Assembly (NCBI RefSeq): GCF_030272615.1
Contig: NC_081407.1
Location: 146,757,744 to 146,821,743, forward strand
Source: Cryptomeria japonica
Lineage: Eukaryota; Streptophyta; Pinopsida; Cupressales; Cupressaceae
Direction: 5' to 3'
DNA: 64,000 bases
Below are positions 48,873 through 63,400 of this stretch, in pieces. Position numbers and translations under genes: made by a program. Below the pieces are notes generated by a model. The model was not told the DNA's origin. It did not search any database and was given only the letters and a program-made list of their open reading frames with translations. How positions within the stretch are numbered: position 1 is the first letter of the stretch; each line of letters begins with the position of its first letter.

Positions 48873-51800
48873 TCAAGTCTCTGCTGGAGGGGCAGAAACC
48901 CCCAATCTGTCTCTCAGGTACCCAAAAGATTCCTTGGATAAAGGTTTAGTAAAAATATCTGCAATCTATTCTTTAGTGTTAACATAAACTAGTTTAACTT
49001 CATTTACTTCCACCTTCTCCTTCAAAAAGTTGTACTTGATATATATGTGCTTTGTCTTAGAGTGAAATAACAAATTCTTTGATATATCAATAGTAGTAGA
49101 GTTATCATAGTGAATAACTACTGGTGCATCGTAATCCACCTTTATATCCTTCAACATTTTCTTCATCCATAAAACTTATGTACAATTAGTAGCAACAACA
49201 ACATATTTAGCTTCAGCAGTAGATAAAGAAGTACGTGCCTGTTTCTTGCTGATCCATGAAACCAACTTCTTTCCAAGAAAGAAAGCTCCACCAGACGTAC
49301 TTTTCTGGTCATCAACATCTCCTGCCCAGTCAGCATCTGTATATGCACATAAAGTGAAGTTATCATCCTTAGGATACCACAAAACATATTTTGATGTACC
49401 TTGCAAGTATTTAAAAATCCTTTTGACTCCTATCTCATGATTTTCTCTAGGATCGCTCTGAAATCTTGAAACAATACAAACAACATTCATAATGTTAGGT
49501 CTAGTCTGAGTTAAATAAAGTAGACCTCCAATCATAGATTTGTATCTTGTAGGATTTATCTGTGTAGAAACATTTTTCGTTGTCAATTTCTCACTTGTAA
49601 CCATAGGTGTACTTACTGGTTTAGAATATCCCATACCAAATTTATTCAACAATTCCTTAGCATATTTAGTTTTACAAATAAAAATACCTTTGTCAGTTTG
49701 AGTAATCTACAAACCTAAGAAAAATTTCATCTCACCAATCATAGACGTCTCAAATTCTTTCTCCATGTTCTTAAAAAATTCTATGCTTAATTTATCTTCA
49801 CCTCCAAAAATAATATCATCAACAAATACTATAACAATCAGTATATCATCATCAGTGATTTTATAATATAAATTATTGTCAGCACTGCCCTTAGTAAAAC
49901 CAAGCTTCAAAAGATATTTATCCAACCTTGCATACCAAGCTCTAGGTGCTTGTTTCAATCCATATAAAGCTTTCCTTAACCTACAAACCATATCAGCATC
50001 TGATAGTGAAAAGCCATTAGGTTGCTCAATATGAACTTCCTCATCAAGATCCCCATTCAAGAATGTACATTTAACATCCATCAGATAAACCTTGTAGTTT
50101 TTATAAGCAACATAGGCAAGAAATAATCTTACAACTTCAATCCTAGCGACAGGTGAAAAAGTTTCTCCATAATCAATTCCTTCTTTCTGATAATATCCTT
50201 TACAAACCAATCTAGCCTTATTCCTTATAACTTTACCATTCTCATTCAATTTATTCCTAAGAACCCATTTAGTTGTAATAAATTTTTTATTTTTAGGCCA
50301 GGGAACCGAAGTCCATGTATTATTTTTTTCAATTTGATCTAATTCTTCTTCCATAGCTTTTAACCAAAATTCATCTTTACATGCCTCAATTACTGATACC
50401 GGTTCAACTTGTGAAATTAAACATACCTCATTAGTTGCCAGTCTTCTTCTTGTCATCACTCCATTTATCTTATCCCCAATGATTTAATCTTCAGAATGAT
50501 TCAATCTCACATACCTAGGAGTCTTCTGACTCTTTGTTCCTTTTCCCTATTCTTTAGTTACTGTAGAATTTTCTGATGTTGCTGGAGTAACTGGTTCAAC
50601 TCTCTATTCCGATAAAGGTGCTACTGGTTCAGATATAATCATTTGCATTGCCGGTTCCTTCTCATAAATTCTGATTTGACTTTTTCTTAGCTCATCTACT
50701 TTGACATTAGCACTCTCCACTATTTTCTACAATCTCTTGTTATAACATCTATATGCTTTTCTTTCATTAGAATAACTAAGAAATATGCCTTCATCACTTC
50801 TAGGATCAAATTTCCCAATAGCATCATCACTCCTGATATAACATTTACTACCAAAGATTCTAAAATACTTAACTGTAGGTTTATTGCCAATCCATAATTC
50901 ATAAGGTGTCTTACCAATTTCTCCTTTGATATGTACTCTGTTAAATGTATAAACCGCTGTACTAATTGCTTCTCTCCAATAGATATGAGGCATATTTGCT
51001 TCCATCATCATTGTTCTAGCAGCATCCAAGATAGTTCCATTTTTACTTTCCACAACTCCATTCTGCTGAGGTGTCTGGGGAGCATAAAATTGTCTTCTTA
51101 TACCATGCTTGTCACAAAAAGTTACTAAACTCACCAGATGTGAATTTTCCACCATGATCTGATATCAAACATTTAATCTTCAATCCTGTCTTAGTTTCCA
51201 CTTTAGCCTTAAAGATTTTAAATTTTTCAAATGCTTCAGATTTTTCTCTCAAAAAAGTAACCCATATTATTCTAGAATAGTCATCAATGATTGGCATGAA
51301 ATATCTATCACCATGAAAACTTTTAACTCTAGCAAGGCCACATAAATCAGTGCGAATAAGATCAAGAACATCATTTTATTTATCTTGTATACTCCTAAAA
51401 GAGGTTTTGACCTGTTTACCCATTTGACATTCTTTACATACTGGATTATAGGGCTTCATAATCTTAGGTATATCTCTAACAGCCTTAGTTGAACTGATCT
51501 TCACATTGCAATCAAATTTTACATGACACAACCTTTTATGCCATAACCAACTTTCATCAATCTATGTAATCAAACATGTCTTCTCATCGGAGTTCAAATG
51601 AAATATGTTACCTTTTGTCTGCATACCGGTTGCAATATCCAAGCCAGACCTATTAATGATTTTGCATTTTCTATCCTTGAACTATAATTAAAATCCCTTA
51701 TCTACCAATTGTCCTACACTCAAAAGATTATGCTTCAAACCTTCAACATAATAAACATTGTTAGTATTGTTCTTACCATCCAATGATATAGTTCCTTTTC

Positions 51801-53000
51801 CCTAAATCATACATGACTTGTCATCTCCAAATCTAACTAATCCACCATCAATTTCTTGCAAAGATAGAAACTTTCCTTTATCTCCAGTCATATGATGTGA
51901 ACAACCACTGTCAATTACCCATTCATCCTTATCCTCAATTTTAGCAGCAAGTGCCTTCTCCTCAAGTACGTTCTCTTCCAGTGCCAGATCATCTTCCTTG
52001 ATAGCCAAGAATACCCATTCTTTCCTATTTCCGGATCCACTAGCAGAGTCTTCTATCGGTTCATCATCTAAATTATTAATGCCTTACTCATCCACTATGT
52101 AGCATAATTTGTTTTTCTTGAAACATTTAAAGGGTGCTTTTCCTTCATACTTACTTCCTACCAGTCCTTTCGATGCTTTTCTAGCAAATAGTTCTTCAAG
52201 TTGCTCAAACTCTTCATCTTCTCTCTTCATATGTTCTAATTATTTTGCATATAAAACTCTCCAATCTTTCTTACCGGTTGTAGATGTAGATTCATGAAAA
52301 GTAGGTTCAGTTTTCACAGCTCCAAAAGGTCCAAATTCCTCACAGCTCCAAAAGGTCTAAATTCCTCAAGCTCAAAACCAAATAGTTTCCCAAGCAAAGT
52401 ATCTCTTTTGAAAGATGTATTAGCCATTGTTCTCAACTCATTAATAACAACAACCTTCATTTTTTAAGCTGGTGGTAGGGCTCTCAGGACTTTAGAAACA
52501 ATCTCATCTTCACTCAGAGTTCCACCACAACATTGAATTCCCATAACAATCTCATTTACTCTTTCCATGAATGCAATAATCCTTTCATCTTCTAAGATCC
52601 TTAGATTTTCATATCTCACTCAATAACCATCAAGTTTAGCAATCTTCACTGTAGGGTTATCTTCATTAAGGGTCTGCAATTTATCCCATATAGCCTTTCC
52701 AGATGATTTATCTATTAATCCCATAATTTGCAGATCAAAAAGTGCACACAAGAGGGCTTCTCTTTCCCTACAATCATTCTCAAGCTCCTTGTCCAGATTT
52801 ACCAAAGGAGGATTGCTAGATCCCGGATTAAAGGGTGTGACACCATTTTGTGTGATCTCTCAAATCTCCTTGCCAAGACATCTCAGATGAGTCTCCATCT
52901 GAATCTTCCATACTGTATAATTTTTTCTTTCAAGCCTCGATATATCCCTTCAAAAAATAGCTCTAGAAGAATTGGATGAACTTGAACTGTTAGTCGTCAT
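48873..53000 (-). pseudogene. Copia-G gag-pol, degenerate
   Basis: Starts at 53000 (MTTNSSSSSNSS) with the UBN2-type gag MVNLDKELENDCREREALL. A gag stop is near 52620. Protease DEWVIDSGCSHHMTGDKG is intact at 51940-51880. Integrase retains ESWLWHKRL-like text, DYSRIIWVTFLREK, and PQTPQQNGVVE. RT at 50459-49707 has [13 protein letters not shown] and is the longest open block in the element. It ends at TAG in FLGL[Q]ITQT near 49710. RNase H spans 49652-48966 and ends IFTKPLSKE, stop at 48873. Fewer breaks than Copia-F, so it looks younger, but it is still not intact. Confidence 0.92.
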
Positions 53001-53058
53001 AGGATCTTCCTCAAGCGGTTAAGCTTTCTGCAGAGAGGACCAAAGATTTGATACCAAT

Positions 53059-54258
53059 TGTTAGACAGTTCAGATAATCGAAAGACAACTGTGAGGGGGG
53101 GGGGGGGGGTGAATCAGTTGTCACAGATTACCGAAAGCATTATGAATTCAAAACAACAATACTGAAATAACATTTAGTCCAATTAAGCATAAATAATAAT
53201 CACATAATAAAAGCCATCCACACAACACCAAGATTTGTACATGGAAAACTCGGTAAAGGGAAAAACCATGGTGGGAAGCCTACCCACAGTCAAATAATAG
53301 TAAGTATGTGAATTTACAATGAAGGGGCCTGCACTTGTAGGAAGGCCAACAACCTAGAGTACACTTCTCATCACAAAAGGAGTCTCACCGACTACATACA
53401 AATTCAGACTACAAGTTGGAGAAGTGTTGAACTGCAAAAGATAGCATCTCCTATGCTTGAGTACAGTTCTGGTTAAGCTCAATACCAGAGGACTAAATCC
53501 TCTTACAAACCCAATTCGATCTCAATTGATCAACCAACTTCTCTGTTTGAATGATATTACAATATTCACACATTACATTCTTTGACCATGACCTCTTACA
53601 ATAACCATGATGATCTACAATGAGATCTTACATCTTATTTATACAAACCCTCGACCATAAACAATCAGGTCGACCACCAAACAATAAAACAATTACATCA
53701 TTTACAAACCATGTCATCTTAGACTAAAACAAATAATATCCAGCACATAAGACATCTCAGAAATACAACAATAATTCCTGTCCACATGTTACGTTAATGC
53801 AAGTCCATAACCTAGATCAATTGGGACCAAGTATAGGTCCACATGCTTCAACAATTATCTCCAAACGCCAAGTCTTGAACAATATTATCAACAACATCCT
53901 AAAACTCCATCAGAAGATGCACCAACACCAATTATACAATGCATCAAAGATCTCCACCAAAAGATCTGTCGATGAAACCCTCGCCAGAACCAAAAACCAA
54001 TCATATGTGTAAGTAGGATAGAATCTAATCACCAGACCAAAACCAACTAACCAAATATGATTATAGGCATTATGAACAAGCCAATTCCATCACAAGATTA
54101 TGCTGGAGTTAACTAGATCATGTCCGATCCAAGTTAACAAAAAACCACTCAACCTATTGGGACCAGAAGGGTGCCGGTAAAGTATCCAAATAGCTAGTGT
54201 TGACATCAATGAAAAAACATGAATGCAACACATAATCAATTCCACCAAAAGTCCAACA
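53059..54258 (-). repeat. Copia-G 5' LTR
   Basis: Aligns throughout with 47324-48515. It has a 15-base G-tract at 53095-53109. Confidence 0.92.
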
Positions 54259-54263
54259 GGAGC

Positions 54264-57200
54264 TACCGTAAGTTCCAAACAAGGCCCATGCTCTAATGAT
54301 GGGTGACTTTATTTGTTACTAGGAGCTAGGATTAATGCTTGTAATAATTGTTTAGATAAATCATTGTCAACATCAACGTATTTATATTCATTACTTGAAT
54401 TATTATCATCAACATTGTTAGCATGAACATATTTTTCATCCATCTCTTCATCAAGATTAATAAAAATAAAATCTTTAATGGGAATAGAAGATGAACTATC
54501 ATTTTTCTTAAGCATTTTATCCTTGGAGATTTAGGTTGAATTTCCTCGCTAGGGTTAGGTAAAGGCTATACAAATAGAAACATATAAACATTTGATATCT
54601 TCAAGGAGGAAATGGGTTGAGAATAAAGTTCATGAGCCTTAGCATGATGTCTTTGTCAATGTTCTCTTGTACAATAGTTTCTTTTAGTTTTAGCCGAGGG
54701 TTGTGAAGATTTAGGATCAATAGGCATAGGCTTATTCTCTTCTTTTAAAGAAGGATGAATAGGAGAAGGTATACTAGACTGAGAGATAGGATATGCTGGG
54801 TGATTTCCTTTGTAAGATGTAGGTTGTGGAACCACAACATATAGAGGAGGAATAGAAGGTGTAGGAAGGAGACCAGGTCCATCATGAGGAGGAGGAATAG
54901 GTCTAGGACCTCTTGGCTTACTTAAGGATAATATCATCTCATTCTTCAATTTTTGATAAGATTAAAAAGATCATCACTTCTAGGTTTAAGAGGTTCAAAT
55001 TGTTCTGACCAAAATTAATCAAGATTAACATCCCCATGTCACACTATGGGTTGGTACATGCTATGATTAATTGTTATGAATTTGTCATTATGAGCAAATT
55101 TTAAACACTTATGAATGCTAGAAGGGATTTATTTCATGGAAGAGAGCCAAGGATGTCCCAACTTCACACAAAATTGATTGAATGTAGGAATGATTAAAAA
55201 TGACATCTAAGCACTTAGTGCCAACCTCAATGGGAAGAGTAATAGAACTAATGGCAACACAAGAGAAACCATGAAAGATATTAACCACCATATTATATTT
55301 ATCATATGTTACTTGATGCAATTATAAAGTATGAAGATATTCTTCAGGTATGATATTTACAATACATATTAGATCAATAAGCATCCCTCGTGAGAATATA
55401 TCTTTGATCTTTGTAGTGATATATGGTGGGCCATCCTAGGTGCTTCAATAGTCTCACTAGGATCAAAGGTAATGCATAGGTCCTTAGGAGGTGTAGGTTT
55501 ATCAATAAGATTCACCATATTATTAGACTCAAGGCCAAGGTCATTGGGAGAAAATAGAAGATGCTCACACTCAACCACATCAACAGATTGGGAAAGAAAA
55601 GGATTAGTAAAGATTTAGAAGTTTTAATTTGTAGGAGCTACAGATTTATTTCCCTTGTCATTCACACTAGCTATAGATATGGTATTGTTATTAATAAGGT
55701 CTTTATTCTACTCAAGGAATAACACTTTTCAGTGGCATGACTAGGTTGACGATGATATTGGCAAAAAGATTTGAAATCACGATAAGGTGGAAAAGGTTTG
55801 GATGTGTTAATTGGTTTGATGGGAGGAAGTTTCAACACATTTTTTTATAATAATTGTGTCATAATGCTATGCAAAGATTCAGAAAGAGGAGTAAATTTTT
55901 TCCTAAAATACTCATATAAAGGAGGTACACCTATTGTTGCAGCTACTACTTGGATATTGGCGTTATCATTGAACTTGATGAATACCTTATTTGGTTTAAA
56001 CTTTGCAAAAGGTTGTTGAGCACCTTCATTCTTATCAACTAGAGCCATTGAAGGAGATTGTTAAAATTGACTCACTTGAAGCTAATAGTTATGAATCACT
56101 ATGCACTATTGTATAAAGGAAGTAAACTAAAAAGAGAGAAGCCCATCCCTAATGTCTTTGTGCAAATTAGAAATAAAAATTATTTGAACATATTGATTAG
56201 GCATAGGATAAGAAATTTGAGAATATAAATGTTTATATCTACCAATAAAATCAGTCACTTTTTCTTTAACACCTTGCTTACAATGAATTAAATCCTACAT
56301 GTTAGATTGGAATGGAGGAGTAATATTATTGTATGAAGGAGGAGGTTGAGAATAAGGAGTTGGAACACTATGATAGGTAGGTATGAGAGATGATTGGGCC
56401 ACAAATGGAAGACTCACGAAAGGAGGTATGAAAGAGTTTTAATTAGTAATGTTTCTCCCTTGACTGTGTAGGATTAACTTTTTGGGTGGAAGTAGCCTAT
56501 GATGTTAGATGTGAAAGTAGGCACACTAGGCATAGATGTAGCCATATGAATAGAATGATTAATTTGATTAGGTGCTTGAGTGTAACCAAGAGCTTCAACA
56601 CAAATTTTCATAGGCATGATATTAGTGTTAACAATATGAGCAAGACCACACAACAAATCAACGCCAATTCTATCACTTTGAACCATTCTTTTTAATCCTT
56701 CAATCAATGGGATAGCCTCACTTTCCGAGTATTGTTGACTCATCCATTTTTCAAGATTTTTAAATACATTGTAAATCTTCTCCAATTGGTCAATGAAAAC
56801 CCTAGTTAGTGATTCACCCTCATCATGAGAATTATGTAAAGAATGAGGATAGATAACGTCAAGTTTTGGAATAGAAGAACCATCCACATTGTCATGAAAC
56901 AAGTACTTATCTAAATTAGGCTCCATATACTTACTAATTAAACCTTGGGAAGCCTTAATTATACAACTTCTTCTCACAAGAATATTATAGGTAGGACTAA
57001 TGGTAGTAAAACTCATGTACAAAGGAGGGAAATTTGAATTTGAATTCAAAAATTAGGATTAAGCAAAATAAAATTTTGTGAAAATGATTAATCAAACAAT
57101 TAATTAAGAAATTTTATTTATGAATTTGAAAGGTAAAGTCATCTAGATGATAACATAACACAAATATTAGATCTAAAAATTAATTTGAAAAATTATGCAA

Positions 57201-57534
57201 CCTACAAGTAAATTTTAGAGTTATAAATTAGGGTTTTTTATAAATTCAACCATTAAATTCATATAATTCAATTTGAAATTATATCTACGAGTGAAAAAAT
57301 GAATTTGAAATGACATGAATAATCAGATCTAAAATAATTAATCCAAATTAGACAAGTCACAAGCTCAATTTTAGATTTTAAAAATTAGGGTTTGTGTGAA
57401 TTTAACCTCTAAATTTTTGAAATTCATTTTGAAATTAAACTTGAAAAATGTAAATTTAAATTTGAAATGCATAGACACCCAGATTTGAGAACATAAATCA
57501 AAAAATTAAGTGTAAGATGTTAGGTTCACCAAAA
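54264..57534 (-). pseudogene. Gypsy-E gag and protease region, degenerate
   Basis: From right to left: a gag N-terminal ORF (57049-56474, MNSNSNFPPLYMS), a retrotransposon gag block (about 56290-56110, GRYKHLYSQISYPMPNQY), then a protease-like region at 55578-55070 with GCLLI, VNIIPEEYLHTL, SITLPIEVGTKCLDVIF and, in the next frame, KLGHPWLSSMK and IHKCLKFAHND. This arrangement is typical of plant Gypsy polyproteins just before RT. The DTG-type active site is not intact. The proline-rich stretch at 54949-54656 is probably a linker. No RT follows. Confidence 0.72.
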
Positions 57535-58633
57535 TGTAATTGGTGTAAAATTAGGGTTTCTACAATTAGATATATGAAAACCACTAAATTTCACTTAGGG
57601 ACCATTACATTAAAAGAGGAGTAAACCCAATAGATCTAGTCACAAACCAACAAGGATAGGGCTGAGAATTCTTATTGGATTCATTTTTCTATAGGGGGGA
57701 TCCTCTTTTAAATTGAATTGTGAAAATGTTGAAATTAGGGTAAATGTTCTAGAATTAAAGTAAAAACATATGAGCAATGAGCTAAAGTCATCAGATCAAG
57801 CCACAAACCTAGATCTAAGGAATGTAAGTGTATTTAAATTTCTTCCCAAAAGGAGCTCCTAAAATGTCATGATCGGTGCGCTTGTCACATAGGTCCTCCA
57901 CACTTTTTGCCATCCAAAGGGGAATCTATTCATCACTATAAATAAAATCAATTATGAAGATCACAACTTCGTATTGGTTCCTACACACAATAGAGAAGGG
58001 AATCAGGTTGGGAATAGGGGTTTACCTTAGCTCGAACCCCAGTTTTGGAATTAACCATGAAATAGAAATGAAATGTAATTGAATTGCAATAATGGAAATG
58101 TTCTCCTTTTGAGGGAGATGCTAAATAATGACTTAAAAACTAATGCTATATCTTTTAATTGAGTTTTTTTTTTGTCTCCACAAGGAATTAGGGTTTCAAG
58201 AAGTCTTCATAAACATATAACATGAATGCCAACTCCAATGGTTGAAAGAAGACTAATTTATTGATCACATGAATGATTGATTGAATATGATTGAATTGGA
58301 TTCGAATTGTATATCAAAATAAGAGGTGTAGACCTCCTTTTATACTTGCCTGTCGAAAACCAACTTAATTTTTTGACATGAGCCAACATAGGATCTAGGT
58401 CCCTGCTAAAATGATGTGATCGTTAAGGGGCCCAAAAATGGGCCTTGATTGGGAGGACTAGAGAATTTCAAGAACCAAGAAAGAAGGGGGAAATGAAGTG
58501 CAAGGTAAAAATAATGAAGAATTTGCATGGTGTGAGCAGAATCAAGGCTCCAATTAGGCCTCGGGACACGAACACCAAGGTGAGGGACCAAATGAGGACA
58601 AAATTGTAAGGGAGTGCAATTTAGGATGCTGCA
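57535..58633 (-). repeat. Gypsy-E 5' LTR
   Basis: Plus-strand limits are TGTAATTGG and GGATGCTGCA. The adjoining ACCAAAA (57528-57534) gives the primer-site start TTTTGGT on the minus strand. Confidence 0.82.
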
Positions 58634-58638
58634 TAATT

Positions 58639-58889
58639 ATGAAAGAATATTAAAATGTACATGATAGAGTGTTCATGTAGAAGATTATATATTAAAAATA
58701 ATGATCCATCTAATAAGAATTAAAGAGATTGAATGGGCTATTAAACATGATAAATATTGAATCAATACAAATAGAACACACGAAAAATTAAGCATGATAT
58801 TTGCATTAAAAAAATAAAGAGTGTTGACAAGTAAAGATCATTATGTGGAATGACACCTTAGAGAAGACCTTGAGATCATGCAATAGAAT
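58639..58889. other. Short spacer between Gypsy-E and Copia-H
   Basis: Contains a 20-bp exact match (58664-58683) to the host repeat at 39141-39160, so it is the other side of the Gypsy-E insertion site. Confidence 0.6.
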
Positions 58890-60414
<1,525 letters not shown>

Positions 60415-60472
60415 ATTGGTATCAGAGCTTTGGTCCTCTTTGTAGAAATCTTAACCGCTTGAGGAAGATCCT

Positions 60473-63400
60473 ATGGGGACTAACAGTTCAAGTTTATCTA
60501 GTTCTTCTGGAGCTATCTTTCGAAGGGATATACCGAGGCTTGAAGGAACAAATTACACAATATGGAAGATTCAGATGGAGACTCATCTTAGATATCTTGG
60601 CAAGGACATTTGGGAGATCACAAATAATGGTGTCACACCCTATAATCCGGGATCTGGCAATCCTCCTCTGAAAAACTTGGACAAGGAGCTTGAGAATGAT
60701 TGTAGAGCAAGAGAAGCCCTCTTGTGTGCACTTTCTGATCAACAAATAATGGGATTAACAAACAAATCATCTGGAAAGGTTGTATGGGATAAGTTGTAGA
60801 CTCTTAATGAAGGTGACCCTACAGTGAAGATTGCTAAACTTGATGGTTACTAGGTGAGATATGAAAACCTGAAGATGGAAGAAGGTGAAAGGATTACTAC
60901 AATCATGGAAAGATTAAATGAGATTGTTATGGGAATTCAATGTTGTGGTGGAACTCTGAGCGAAGATGAAATTATTTCTAAAGTCCTGAGAACCCTACTA
61001 CCGGCTTACAAAATGAAGGCTACTACTAATAATGAATTGAGAACAATGGCTAATACATCTGTCAACAAAGATACTTTTGTTGGCAAACTATATGCTTTTG
61101 AGCTTGAGGAATTTGGACCTTCTGGAGCTGTGAAGATTGAACTTGGTTTTCATGCATCTACATCTACAACTGGTAAGCAAGATTGGAAAGCTTAATAAGC
61201 AAAAGAATTAGAAGATATGAAGAGATAAGATGATGAGTTTGAGCAACTTGAAGCACTATTTTCTAGAAGAGTACTGAAAGGACTGGTAGGAAGTAAGTAT
61301 GAAGGAAAAACACCTTTTAAATATTTTGCATGCAATAAGATTGGTCATTTTGGATCTAGATGTCCTAACAGAAATTCAAGATTTGAAGAAAGTTAAAAGA
61401 TCATTTAATCCTAACCATGGATATCAGAACAAGTATAGATTCAAGAAAAATAGAGACAAATCATGCTGCATAGCGGATGAGGAAGGAATTATTGATTCAG
61501 ATGATGAACCGGCAGAAGACTCTGCTGGTGGATCTGGTAATGAGAAGGAATGGGTATTCCTGGCTATCAAGGAAGATGATCTGACATTGGAAGGGAATGT
61601 ACCTGAGGAGAAGGCACTTGATGCTAAAATTGAGGACAAGGATGAATGGGTAATTGACAGTGGTTGTTGACATCATATGACTAGAGATAAAGGGAAGTTT
61701 CTCTCTTTGCAAGAATTTGATGGTGGACTAGTTAGATTTGAATATGACAGGGCACGTATGATTAAAGGAAAAGAAACTATATCATTGGATGGTAAGAACA
61801 ATATAACAATGCTTATTATGTTGAAGGTTTGAAGCATAATCTTTGAGTGTAGGACAATTGGTAGATAAGGGATTTCAATTACAATTCAAGGATGGAAAAT
61901 GCAAAATCATTAACAGATCTGGCTTGGAGATTGCAACTGGTACACAAACAAAAGGTAATATATTTCATTTGAACTCCAGTGAGAAGACATGTTTGATTAC
62001 ACAAATTGATGATAGTTGGCTATGACATAAAAGGCCATGTCATGTGAATTTTGATTGCATTGTGAAGATCAGTTCAACTAAGGTTGTTAGAGATATAACT
62101 AAGATTATGAAGCCATATAATCCGATATGTAAAGAATGTTAAATGGGTAAACATGTCAAAACCTCTTTTAGGAGTATACAAGATAAATCACATGATGTTC
62201 TTGATCTTATTCATATTGATTTGTGTGGCCCTACTAGAGTTAAAATATTTCATGGTGATAGATATTTCATGCTAATCATTGATGATTATTCTAGAATGAT
62301 GTGGGTTACTTTTTTGAGAGAAAAATCTGAAGCATTTGAAAAATTTAAAATATTTAAGGCTAAGGTGGAAACTGAGACAAGATTGAAGATTAAATGTTTG
62401 AGATTAGATCATGGTGGAGAATTCACATCCGGTGAGTTTAATAACTTTTTGTGACAAACATGGTATAAGAAGACAATTTTCTGCTCCCTGGATACCTCAG
62501 AAGAATGGAGTTGTGGAAAGGAAAAACATAACTATCTTGGATGCTTCTAGAACAATGATGATGGAAGCAAGTCTACCTCATGTCTAATGGAGAGAAGCAG
62601 TGAGTGCAACAGTTTATATATTCAATAGAGTACATATCAAAGGAGAAACCGGTAAGACACCTTATGAATTATGGTTTGGCAATACACCTACAGTTAAGTA
62701 TTTCAAAATTTTTGGTAGTAAATGTTATATCAAGAGAGATGATACTATTGGGAAATTTGGTCCTAGAAGTGATGAAGGCATATGTCTTGGTTATTCTAAT
62801 GAAAGAAAAGCATATAGATGTTATAACAAGAGATTGCAGAAAATTGTGGAGAGTGCTAATGTTAAAGTAAATGAACTAAACATAAGTCAAATCAGAGTTT
62901 ATGAGAAGGAACCGACAGTGTAAATAATTATATTTGAACTGGTAACACCTTTACTGGAACAAAGAGTTGAACAAGTTACTTCAACAACATCAAAATATTC
63001 TATAGTAACTGAAGAACATAGAAGAGGAACAGAGACTCAGAATACTCCTAGGTATATGAGATTGAATCATTCTGAAAATCAAATCATTGGGGATAAGAGC
63101 AATGGAGTGATGACAAGAAGAAGACTGACAACTAGTGAGGTATGTTTAATTTCACAAGTTGAACCGATATCAGTAATTGAGGCATGTAAAGATGAAATTT
63201 GGTTAAAAGCTATGGAAGAAGAATTAGATCAGATTGAGAAAAATAATACATGGACTTTGGTTCCTCGACTTTAAAATAAAAATATTATTGGAACTAAATG
63301 GGTTCTTAAGAATAAATTTAATGAGGATGGTAAAGTTATAAGGAATAAGGCTCGATTGGTTTGTAAAGGATATTCTTAGAAGGAAGGAATTGATTATGGA

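Larger units (their letters stand above)
47324..54258 (-). mobile_element. Copia-G, complete Copia on the minus strand, inside Gypsy-E
   Basis: LTRs lie at 47324-48515 and 53059-54258. A perfect target duplication GGAGC occurs at 47319-47323 and 54259-54263. In minus orientation a primer site (ATTGGTATCAAATC) follows the right-hand LTR, and AAAGGGGGAGAT precedes the left-hand LTR. Same family as Copia-H. Confidence 0.95.
39220..58633 (-). mobile_element. Gypsy-E, RT-less LTR retrotransposon with two nested Copias
   Basis: Two same-orientation repeats (39220-40396 and 57535-58633) are its LTRs. In minus orientation the 5' LTR is the right one, followed by TTTTGGTGAACC as probable primer site. 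The 3' LTR is preceded by GTGGGGGCTAAA as polypurine tract. Flanks CAATT (39215-39219) and TAATT (58634-58638) match at four of five bases. With Copia-F and Copia-G removed, the internal part is only about 4.2 kb and holds gag and a retropepsin region but no RT or integrase motif that I can see. Confidence 0.8.
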
